Shown in pieces: positions 50,631 to 57,823 of a stretch of DNA of 64,000 nt. Where the stretch lies: the NCBI GenBank assembly GCA_023417315.1, contig JAEZFW010000057.1, positions 4,810 to 68,809 of the forward strand, read 5' to 3'. Numbering within the stretch: the stretch's first letter is position 1; each line of letters opens with the position of its first letter. The notes below the pieces were generated by a model. The model worked only from the letters and a program-made list of their open reading frames with translations, did not search any database and was not told where the DNA came from. A program made the position numbers and the translations under genes. The stretch comes from Pseudomonadota bacterium (lineage in GTDB: Bacteria > Pseudomonadota > Gammaproteobacteria > Steroidobacterales > Steroidobacteraceae).

Positions 50631-50659
50631 TTGAATTCCCCCTGTTAGGCCCTTACAAT
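50631..50659 (+). promoter_or_regulatory. Sigma-70 promoter of the initiator tRNA / nusA operon
   Basis: TTGAAT (50631-50636) and TACAAT (50654-50659) are separated by exactly 17 bp. A GC-only discriminator (CCGCGCCC region) follows directly, a hallmark of stringently controlled stable-RNA promoters. The tRNA begins 13 bases after the -10. Confidence 0.8.
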
Positions 50660-50672
50660 CCGCGCCCTCTGC

Positions 50673-50749
50673 TGCGGGGTGGAGCAGTCTGGCAGCTCGT
50701 CGGGCTCATAACCCGAAGGTCGCAGGTTCAAATCCTGCCCCCGCTACCA
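50673..50749 (+). tRNA. Initiator tRNA-fMet (anticodon CAT)
   Basis: This is a 77-nt tRNA with encoded CCA. Initiator hallmarks are three consecutive G-C pairs closing the anticodon stem (GGG CTCATAA CCC) and an unpaired first acceptor position. Here that mismatch is U1-U72 (T at 50673, T at 50745), whereas E. coli has C1-A72. The T-arm is GCAGG/CCTGC. As in E. coli metY, it leads the rimP-nusA-infB operon. Confidence 0.96.
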
Positions 50750-50788
50750 CTTCAAGGTAACTTGGTGGTACTCGGCAGGGGTGTGATG

Positions 50789-50821
50789 TCGGGCTCAGGC
50801 TCAATCATGCCCCCGCTACCA
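50789..50821 (+). pseudogene. Decayed partial copy of the initiator tRNA
   Basis: TCGGGCTCA (anticodon arm) is followed, after loss of the middle, by a copy of the T-arm and acceptor (50797-50821). That copy matches the intact tRNA end (50724-50749) with one gap and two substitutions, including 14 identical bases through CCA. It cannot fold as a tRNA. It is best read as the remnant of a tandem initiator-tRNA duplication; an old integration scar is the alternative. Confidence 0.75.
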
Positions 50822-50834
50822 AGCTTTTGCTTGC

Positions 50835-50860
50835 AAAGGGCCCTCGAGAGGGCCTTTTTG
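50835..50860 (+). terminator. Rho-independent terminator after the tRNA-fMet region
   Basis: A 10-bp stem (50835-50844 with 50849-50858, one G-U) has a CGAG loop and a five-T run. It would end transcription after the tRNA unless read through. E. coli has comparable partial terminators between metY and rimP. Confidence 0.88.
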
Positions 50861-50960
50861 GTTTAAGAGGCGGTTGAAAGTGCGTTCGACAGCCTGATTG
50901 ATGGATGCCGGATGAGGTGCCAGGGCCTTCGTCCGGTGGAGAAGGGACGGCGACGAGATG

Positions 50961-51010
50961 TGGGCCGCGGGGGCCCATTGAAGAGTGAAGTGGGCCTTGG
51001 GCCCATTTTT
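50961..51010 (+). promoter_or_regulatory. Two-hairpin attenuator-like leader before rimP
   Basis: Four mutually complementary segments are present: tgggcc (50961-50966), gggccca (50971-50977), tgggcc (50991-50996) and gggccca (50999-51005), the last followed by six T. Segments 3 and 4 form an intrinsic terminator; 2 and 3 can pair instead and would abolish it. This is the geometry of a terminator/antiterminator switch, 50 bases before rimP. Control by NusA or translation is inference. Confidence 0.65.
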
Positions 51011-51058
51011 TGTTTCTGCGGGTAGCACAAATACGGGCATTCGGACCGGAGGTGAGCG

Positions 51059-51499
51059 ATGCGAGACCAGCTTTCCGAGCTGCTCGGCCCCGTCGTGTCC
51101 GCCCTCGGCTACGAGTTGTGGGAACTGGAGTATGCCCCGCGCGCCGGTGGAGCCCTGCTTCGGTTGTACATCGATTCACCCGAAGGAATTTCGCTCGATG
51201 ACTGCGAGCGCGTAAGTCGCGCGGTCAGCGAGCAGCTCGATAGCGTCGACCCGATTCCCGGTCAGTACACCCTTGAGGTGTCGTCTCCAGGATTGGACCG
51301 TGTGTTGCGTACGCCGGCGCATTTCGAGCGCTTCGCAGGCGAGCGGGTGCGCGTGGAGATGTCGCGGCTGATCGACGGTCGCAAGCGTTTCGCTGGCCAG
51401 CTGATCGAGGCCAACGATCAAGAGATCACTCTGAGCGTGGATGGCGGCAAGGTCACCTTGCCGATCGTCGGGATACACAGGGCGCGGCTTGCGCCATAG
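51059..51499 (+). CDS. rimP: Ribosome maturation factor RimP
   Basis: RimP assists 30S subunit maturation. The product is 146 residues. N-terminal LSELLGPVVSALGYELWELEY, the block LYIDSPEGISLDDCERVSRAVSEQLD, and YTLEVSSPGLDRVLRTPAHFERFAGERV are diagnostic; the C-terminus is an SH3-like domain. A strong GGAGG ribosome site lies before the ATG. It is the first protein gene of the operon ending in pnp. Confidence 0.97.
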   Translation: MRDQLSELLGPVVSALGYELWELEYAPRAGGALLRLYIDSPEGISLDDCERVSRAVSEQLDSVDPIPGQYTLEVSSPGLDRVLRTPAHFERFAGERVRVEMSRLIDGRKRFAGQLIEANDQEITLSVDGGKVTLPIVGIHRARLAP

Positions 51500-51531
51500 A
51501 TGTAGATGGAGCGGATGCGGAGTTCGCCACG

Positions 51532-53037
51532 ATGAATAAAGAAATTCTGATGGTCGTTGACGCGGTTTCGAATGAAAAGGGCGTCGACAAGGAGATCATT
51601 TTCGAAGCGCTCGAAGCGGCGCTTGCTTCCGCCACGCGCAAGCGTCACGGCGAAGGCATCGACGTGCGTGTCTCCATCAATCGCAAGACGGGCGACTACG
51701 ACACATGGCGGCGCTGGAAGGTGTTCGCCGACGATTCGACCGAGCTTGAGTTCCCGGATCGCGAGCTCAGACTCGAGGACGCTCTCGATATTTCGCAGGA
51801 GGCGGAAGTCGGCGGTTACGTCGAAGTCCCGATGGAGTCCGTCGCATTCGGACGCATCGCCGCGCAGACCGCGAAGCAAGTCATCGTCCAGAAAGTGCGC
51901 GAAGCCGAGCGGGCGCAGGTCGTCGACGAATACAAAGGCCGCGTCGGTACTTTGGTCTCGGGCATCGTAAAGCGTGTCGACCGCAACGGTGTCTTTGTCG
52001 ATTTGGGCAGCAACGCTGAAGGCTTCATCGCTCGCGATCAAATGATTCCGCGCGAGCCGATCCGCTCGCAGGATCGAGTCAAGGCATTCCTGCAGGACGT
52101 GCGCTCCGAGCCTCGCGGTCCGCAATTGTTCTTGACGCGTACGGCCCCTGAATTCTTGATTGAGCTCTTCAAGCTCGAAGTGCCCGAGGTCGGGCAAGGC
52201 CTTATTCAGATCCTGGGCGCAGCACGCGACCCTGGCGTGCGCGCAAAGATTGCGGTGAAGAGCAACGACAGCCGCATCGATCCTGTCGGTGCCTGCGTAG
52301 GCATGCGCGGCTCGCGCGTACAGGCAGTGTCGAACGAAATCGCAGGCGAGCGCGTCGACATCATTCCGCACGACGAAAATCCCGCGCAGTTCGTCATCAA
52401 CGCGATGGCGCCCGCGGAAGTCGTGTCGATCGTTGTCGACGAAGACTCGCATTCGATGGATATCGCAGTGACCGAGGAGAAGCTGTCGCAGGCGATCGGC
52501 CGCGGTGGCCAGAACATTCGTCTCGCGAGCGAGCTCACCGGTTGGGAGCTCAACGTGATGACGGAACAGGCGGCGGAAGAGAAGAGCGAAGGCGAACAAC
52601 GTCAGCTCGTCGAGTTGTTCAAGGAGCAGCTCGACGTCGATGAAGACGTTGCTCAGATCCTAGTACAGGAAGGTTTCTCGACGATCGAAGAGATCGCCTA
52701 CGTTCCTGCCTCAGAGTTGAACGGCATCGAGGAGTTCGACGAGGAGATCGTAAAGGAGCTGCGCAACCGTGCACGCGACGTGCTGCTCACGCAAGCGATC
52801 GCGAACGAAGAGGAGATCGACGGTTCAGAGCCCGCAGCGGATCTCTTGGAAGTCGAAGGCATGGACGAGAGCTTGGCACTGCGCCTTGCGAGCCGCGGCA
52901 TCGTGACGCGCGAGGATCTGGCCGAGCAGGCGATCGACGACCTTCTCGAGATTGAAGGTGTCGATGCGCAGAAGGCGGGCGCGCTGATCATGGCGGCTCG
53001 TAAGCATTGGTTCGAATCGACTGGGCAGCAGGCGTAA
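51532..53037 (+). CDS. nusA: Transcription termination/antitermination factor NusA
   Basis: NusA binds RNA polymerase and modulates pausing, termination and antitermination. The product is 501 residues, close to E. coli (495). In order it has: the N-terminal polymerase-binding domain (MNKEILMVVDAVSNEKGVDKEIIFEALEAAL), S1 (GRVGTLVSGIVKRVDRNGVFVDLG), two KH domains (VGACVGMRGSRVQAVSNEI and LSQAIGRGGQNIRLAS), and two C-terminal acidic helix-hairpin-helix repeats. It is 32 bases after rimP. Confidence 0.98.
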   Translation: MNKEILMVVDAVSNEKGVDKEIIFEALEAALASATRKRHGEGIDVRVSINRKTGDYDTWRRWKVFADDSTELEFPDRELRLEDALDISQEAEVGGYVEVPMESVAFGRIAAQTAKQVIVQKVREAERAQVVDEYKGRVGTLVSGIVKRVDRNGVFVDLGSNAEGFIARDQMIPREPIRSQDRVKAFLQDVRSEPRGPQLFLTRTAPEFLIELFKLEVPEVGQGLIQILGAARDPGVRAKIAVKSNDSRIDPVGACVGMRGSRVQAVSNEIAGERVDIIPHDENPAQFVINAMAPAEVVSIVVDEDSHSMDIAVTEEKLSQAIGRGGQNIRLASELTGWELNVMTEQAAEEKSEGEQRQLVELFKEQLDVDEDVAQILVQEGFSTIEEIAYVPASELNGIEEFDEEIVKELRNRARDVLLTQAIANEEEIDGSEPAADLLEVEGMDESLALRLASRGIVTREDLAEQAIDDLLEIEGVDAQKAGALIMAARKHWFESTGQQA

Positions 53038-53190
53038 GTTCGGAAAGCCGCGCCCAAGCTCGATTCAAAGAGTGAAGATGATCGAAAGACGAAAGACAAA
53101 AGTGCCACAAGGGCGCGACGTTGCTAGGCCGCTATTCGGAACGAATGGCGGAGGTTCGCGGGTGTCCGAACGGAGCGCGGAGGGTGGTTC

Positions 53191-55761
53191 ATGGCGGATG
53201 TAACGGTAAGCCAATTTGCCGAAGTGCTGAAGGTGCCGGTCGAGCGGTTGCTCACGCAGCTCGATGAGGCCGGCATCCAAGTATCGGGGGCCGACGATAC
53301 GATCAGCGACGAAGCGAAAATGGAGCTGCTGACCTTCCTGCGCCGCGCTCATGGCCGTGGCGACGATGCAGCTCCGCGCAAAATTACGCTCAAGCGCAAG
53401 TCTCAGGGCGAGCTCAAGGTCGCATCGCCCCAGGGCCGCGCGCGCACGGTGAACGTCGAAGTTCGCCGCAAGAAAACCTACCTGAATCGCAGCGTGCTCG
53501 AGGAGCAAGCGCGCGTTCATCAGGAAGAAGCCGACAAGCAGAAGCAGGAAGTCGAGAAGCAGAAGCAAGTTCAGGAAGACGAGCACGTCGTTCAAGAGCG
53601 GCTCGAGGCCGATCGCGAACGCGCAGAGGCTGAGGCCCGCGAAGCGGAGCTGCGTCGCCGCGAGCAAGAAGAAGCCGAAGCTCAGCGCCGAGCGGAAGAG
53701 GAGGCCCGAGTTCTCGCCGAGGAAAATGCACGCTTGTTGCGCGAGGCGCGCGAGCGCAGCGAAGCTGAGTTGCGCCAGGCAGCGCTCGAGGCGGCGCAGG
53801 CTGCGGCCGCCGCCGCTGCGGAGCCGGCGCGTCCGGCTACAGAACGCCACCGGGAGCGCGAAGCCGCTCCACGCCGACAAGAATTGCACGTCTCGAGCGA
53901 TGCGAGCGCACGCTTCAAGAAGAAGAAGCAGACGCAGGCTGCGCGGGGACGTCGACCCGTTCAGGTGAATGTCGCCACTCAGCATGGTTTCGAACGACCT
54001 GCTGCCCCCGTCAAGCACGAGGTGCAGATCGGCGAGACGATCACTGTCGCCGAGTTAGCTCAGCGCATGGCAGTGAAGGCGAACGAAGTCATCAAAGTCA
54101 TGATGAACATGGGCGTGATGGCGACGATCAATCAGCCCATCGATCAGGACACTGCGATTTTGGTGGTCGAAGAACTTGGGCATACGGCAGTCGTCGTGCG
54201 CGAGAGCGCGATCGAAGATGACTTGCAGGCAACGGCGGGATCGCACGAGCTTGCGCCGCGTCCGCCTGTCGTTACGGTCATGGGCCACGTCGATCACGGT
54301 AAGACTTCGCTGCTCGACTACATTCGGCGCACGAAAGTGGCTGCAGGTGAGGCGGGTGGCATCACTCAGCACATCGGTGCCTATCACGTCGAGACGGATA
54401 AGGGCGTGATCACCTTCCTGGATACTCCCGGTCACGCAGCGTTCACCGCAATGCGCGCTCGCGGCGCTCAGGTGACGGATATCGTGGTTCTTGTCGTGGC
54501 GGCGGATGACGGCGTGATGCCTCAGACCGTGGAAGCCATCCAGCACGCGCGTGCCGCCGAGGTGCCGATCGTCGTTGCGGTCAACAAGATCGACAAAGCC
54601 GATGCGGATCCGGATCGCGTTCGCAACGACCTCGCGAAACACAACGTGCTGCCGGAAGACTGGGGCGGAGACACCTTGTTCGTGCATGTTTCGGCACGTA
54701 CTGGTCAAGGCATCGATCAGTTGCTCGACTCCATTTCGCTGCAAGCGGACGTGCTCGAGCTCAAGGCCGCGCCCACCGGGCCAGCTGCTGGTGTAGTGGT
54801 CGAATCGAGCATGGAGAAGGGTCGCGGCGCGGTCGCCACCGTTTTGGTCAAGCGCGGCACGCTGAAACCCGGCGATCCGATCATTGCGGGTCAGGAGTTC
54901 GGCCGTGTTCGCGCTATGTTCGACGAAGCAGGTCAACCGGTGAACGAAGCCGGCCCTTCGTTGCCCGTCGTAGTACTGGGGTTGTCCGGTGCCCCGAACG
55001 CGGGCGACGAATTGCTCGTCGTCGAGAGCGAGCGCAAGGCGCGCGAAGTTGCGCTCTATCGCCAAGGCAAGTTCCGCGACACCAAGCTCGCGAAGCAGGG
55101 CCCGGCGAAGTTCGAAGACATGATGTCGCAGATGGGCGATGGCAAGACCGCGACCGTGCAAGTCGTTCTCAAGGCGGACGTGCAGGGCAGCGCAGAAGCA
55201 TTGCGCGATGCGTTGACGAAGCTGTCCACCGATGAGGTTGCTGTGAAGGTCGTCTCGAGCGGCGTCGGCGGCATCACGGAATCCGACGTGACCCTTGCTC
55301 AGGCATCCAACGCACGAATCATCGGCTTCAACGTGCGTGCCGACAGTTCAGCGCGCAACATGATCAAGGAATCGGGCATCGACGTTCGCTACTACAGCAT
55401 CATCTACGAAGCGATTGACGATGTGCGGCAGGTGCTCTCGGGCATGTTGGCTCCCGAGGTCAAGGAGCAGATCGTCGGTCTGGCCGAAGTACGCGAGGTG
55501 TTCCGTTCGAGCAAGTTCGGAACCGTCGCAGGTTGTATCGTGGCGGATGGGTATGTCCGCCGCAGCAATCCGATCCGCGTGCTGCGCGACAATGTCGTCA
55601 TCTTCGAGGGTGAGCTCGAGTCGCTGCGCCGCTTCAAGGATGACGTGAACGAGGTGCGTGCTGGTACCGAATGCGGCATCGGCGTTCGCAACTACAATGA
55701 TGTCCGTGTCGGCGATCAGATCGAGTGCTACTCGCGCGTGGAGATCGCCCGTTCCGTCTAG
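53191..55761 (+). CDS. infB: Translation initiation factor IF-2
   Basis: IF-2 is the GTPase that places initiator tRNA in the ribosomal P site. The product is 856 residues. An N-terminal IF2_N domain (about 1-55) precedes a long charged Glu/Gln/Arg/Ala coiled-coil linker (about 100-230) and a second IF2_N-like segment. GTPase motifs are GHVDHGKT (about 365-372), DTPGHAAF and NKID; domains II-IV follow, with C-terminal ECGIGVRNYNDVRVGDQIECY. The initiator tRNA gene stands at the head of the same operon. Confidence 0.98.
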   Translation: MADVTVSQFAEVLKVPVERLLTQLDEAGIQVSGADDTISDEAKMELLTFLRRAHGRGDDAAPRKITLKRKSQGELKVASPQGRARTVNVEVRRKKTYLNRSVLEEQARVHQEEADKQKQEVEKQKQVQEDEHVVQERLEADRERAEAEAREAELRRREQEEAEAQRRAEEEARVLAEENARLLREARERSEAELRQAALEAAQAAAAAAAEPARPATERHREREAAPRRQELHVSSDASARFKKKKQTQAARGRRPVQVNVATQHGFERPAAPVKHEVQIGETITVAELAQRMAVKANEVIKVMMNMGVMATINQPIDQDTAILVVEELGHTAVVVRESAIEDDLQATAGSHELAPRPPVVTVMGHVDHGKTSLLDYIRRTKVAAGEAGGITQHIGAYHVETDKGVITFLDTPGHAAFTAMRARGAQVTDIVVLVVAADDGVMPQTVEAIQHARAAEVPIVVAVNKIDKADADPDRVRNDLAKHNVLPEDWGGDTLFVHVSARTGQGIDQLLDSISLQADVLELKAAPTGPAAGVVVESSMEKGRGAVATVLVKRGTLKPGDPIIAGQEFGRVRAMFDEAGQPVNEAGPSLPVVVLGLSGAPNAGDELLVVESERKAREVALYRQGKFRDTKLAKQGPAKFEDMMSQMGDGKTATVQVVLKADVQGSAEALRDALTKLSTDEVAVKVVSSGVGGITESDVTLAQASNARIIGFNVRADSSARNMIKESGIDVRYYSIIYEAIDDVRQVLSGMLAPEVKEQIVGLAEVREVFRSSKFGTVAGCIVADGYVRRSNPIRVLRDNVVIFEGELESLRRFKDDVNEVRAGTECGIGVRNYNDVRVGDQIECYSRVEIARSV

Positions 55762-55884
55762 ATGAGATGAAGCGCACGGCCGACGCCGACGAGAACCGTC
55801 GGTCGATCGTGCGCCGAAACTCATGAGCCCCACGATCGTTACTCCTGCGAGCGTGCGTGCCAAGCGCACACGTGATCCGTACAC

Positions 55885-56274
55885 ATGCCATCGAAATCCT
55901 ATCCACGTAGCCGCCGAGTCGGCCAACAACTGCAGCGCGCGTTGAGCGAGATCATGCGGCGCGAGCTGCGCGATCCGCGGCTCGGCATGGTCACGCTGAC
56001 CGAAGTGCGCATGTCGAGCGACTTAGGTTACGCGACCGTCTTTTACTCGGTGCTTGGCGCGGACGAGCAGCAGGCACAGGAAATTCTGGACGAGGCAGCC
56101 GATCAGCTACGTGGTCCAGTCGGTCGCGCGCTGGGATTACGTCATAGCCCCGAGCTGCGCTTCGTGAAAGACGAACTGATCGAAGGCGGGGCGCGTTTGT
56201 CCGCACTGATCAATAAGGCCGTCAAGGATGACGAAGCGCGTCACGTCGATGACGACCAAGACCGCGATTCGTGA
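55885..56274 (+). CDS. rbfA: 30S ribosome-binding factor RbfA
   Basis: RbfA is a KH-fold factor for 16S rRNA maturation and cold adaptation. The product is 129 residues. N-terminal RSRRVGQQLQRALSEIMRRELRDPRLGMVTLTEVRMSSDLGYATVFYS and C-terminal LRHSPELRFVKDELIEGGARLSALINKA are diagnostic. The stop overlaps the truB GTG. The 123-base gap after infB contains nothing recognised. Confidence 0.97.
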   Translation: MPSKSYPRSRRVGQQLQRALSEIMRRELRDPRLGMVTLTEVRMSSDLGYATVFYSVLGADEQQAQEILDEAADQLRGPVGRALGLRHSPELRFVKDELIEGGARLSALINKAVKDDEARHVDDDQDRDS

Positions 56275-57248
56275 GCCTGAGCGCGTTCATGTCCAAAGCG
56301 CGACGCTTCTATCGCGATATCGACGGCATTCTGCTGCTCGATAAGGGCCTTGGGCTCTCCTCGAATGCGGCCCTCCAGCAGGCGCGAGCGTTGTTCGGCG
56401 CCAAGAAAGCAGGGCACGCGGGGAGCCTCGATCCGCTCGCATCGGGCGTGCTTCCAGTGTGCTTCGGTCAGGCGACCAAGGTTTGCGGACGCCTGCTGAA
56501 TTCAGGTAAGACTTACCGAGTGCGTGTGCATCTGGGGGCTCGCACGGAATCGGGCGATCTCGAAGCGACGATCATCGAGCGAGCACCGGTCCCACCTCTC
56601 GATGAGGACACTGTAGATGCGGTTCTACGCACGTTCGAAGGCGAGCAGCTCCAGGTCCCTCCAATGCATTCGGCGCTCAAAGTTGAGGGCAAGCGCCTGT
56701 ATGAATTGGCGCGCCGAGGCGAGACGATCGAGCGGGCGGCCCGACCGATCACGCTTCGTGGTATGCGTCGGATCTCGCTGACGGACGACAGGCTCGAATT
56801 CGAGGTTCATTGCTCCAAGGGAACGTACATCCGGACGCTGGCTGCCGATGTGGCTCAGCGCCTGGGCACGTTGGGCTATGTCGAGGGGCTGCGTCGGGTT
56901 TCCGTGGATCCTTTCGGCACGTTCACGGCGCACACGATCGAATCTCTAACGAGCCTGTCGGCCGCGGATCGGGATGCCGTTCTATTGACGGCCGACGCGG
57001 CCTTCTTGGATCTGCCGCGAGTGGATCTGGATGGTCTCCAGGAGCGGGGGCTCCTAATGGGGCAGAGCATCCCCGTGCCCGAAGCGTCCGTTTTTGCTGG
57101 CCAGGCGCGAGCTTACGGCGTCGGCGGCCGGTTTCTTGGGTTAGTAGAAGGGCAACCCGATAGCCGCATCAAACCGGCGAGGTTATTTTCGACTGCGAAT
57201 TCGACTGGGGCTGTCCCGGCAGCAACGACGCAGCTAGCGGGACCGTAA
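56271..57248 (+). CDS. truB: tRNA pseudouridine-55 synthase TruB
   Basis: TruB makes pseudouridine at position 55 of the tRNA T-loop. The product is 325 residues from a GTG start overlapping rbfA. The catalytic Asp54 lies in AGHAGSLDPLASGVLP. GKTYRVRVHLGARTESGDLEATI, PPMHSALKVEGKRLYELARRGE and CSKGTYIRTLAADVAQRLGT are family blocks. The C-terminal PUA-like region includes VFAGQARAYGVGGRFLGL. Confidence 0.97.
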   Translation: MSLSAFMSKARRFYRDIDGILLLDKGLGLSSNAALQQARALFGAKKAGHAGSLDPLASGVLPVCFGQATKVCGRLLNSGKTYRVRVHLGARTESGDLEATIIERAPVPPLDEDTVDAVLRTFEGEQLQVPPMHSALKVEGKRLYELARRGETIERAARPITLRGMRRISLTDDRLEFEVHCSKGTYIRTLAADVAQRLGTLGYVEGLRRVSVDPFGTFTAHTIESLTSLSAADRDAVLLTADAAFLDLPRVDLDGLQERGLLMGQSIPVPEASVFAGQARAYGVGGRFLGLVEGQPDSRIKPARLFSTANSTGAVPAATTQLAGP

Positions 57249-57262
57249 TGCCGCGGTTTTGC

Positions 57263-57290
57263 TTGAGATTATCGGCCGCGCGAGTACAAT
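57263..57290 (+). promoter_or_regulatory. Sigma-70 promoter of rpsO
   Basis: TTGAGA (57263-57268) and TACAAT (57285-57290) are separated by 16 bp in the truB-rpsO gap, with a GC-rich discriminator. E. coli rpsO likewise has its own promoter inside this operon. Confidence 0.7.
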
Positions 57291-57357
57291 GCGCGCCTCC
57301 TTAAATGGGCTATGTGAACCGGCTCGCAGGCGCGGGTCGTATCGAGGATTGGGCAAG

Positions 57358-57627
57358 ATGGCATTGTCGAGTGAGCAAAAAGGCGGAATCGTCGAGCAAT
57401 ATCGACGCAACAGCAACGACACTGGATCGCCGGAGGTGCAGATCGCTCTGCTGTCCGCTCGCATCAACGAGCTCGGTGAGCATTTCACCGCTCACAAGCG
57501 CGATCACGCATCGCGACGCGGTTTGCTCAAGATGGTGAACCAACGCCGCAAGCTCCTCGACTATCTGAAAGGCACTGCCCCCGAGCGCTATACGGAAATC
57601 GTTTCCCGGTTAGGTCTACGACGCTGA
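57358..57627 (+). CDS. rpsO: 30S ribosomal protein S15
   Basis: S15 is a primary 16S rRNA-binding protein of 89 residues, exactly the usual length. Signature: GSPEVQIALLSARINELGEHFTAHKRDHASRRGLLKMVNQRRKLLDYL. The ATG at 57358 is preceded by GAGGA; the open frame from 57259 runs through the promoter. The leader before the ATG could bind S15 for autoregulation as in E. coli, but I cannot confirm a pseudoknot. Confidence 0.98.
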   Translation: MALSSEQKGGIVEQYRRNSNDTGSPEVQIALLSARINELGEHFTAHKRDHASRRGLLKMVNQRRKLLDYLKGTAPERYTEIVSRLGLRR

Positions 57628-57823
57628 GCGCGTCGGTCGCACGCATCCGGTCAAGTCAGACGATCGATAGTCAGACACCTCAGCCGCCCGGCAACTCCGA
57701 TCCCGTCGTGATGATTCTGCAGAAGAATCCGCACCAACGGTCGCATCGAGGGGCCGTGGCGGCTTTTCGCTTTTCATCAGCAGCAGTCATTACCGGCGCG
57801 GTATCGCCGGATTAGGAAACGTC

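Noticed and set aside
50724..50821. Repeated tRNA end as att sites of a present integrative element
   Set aside because: Only 72 bases separate the copies and no integrase or cargo is present; at most an old scar.
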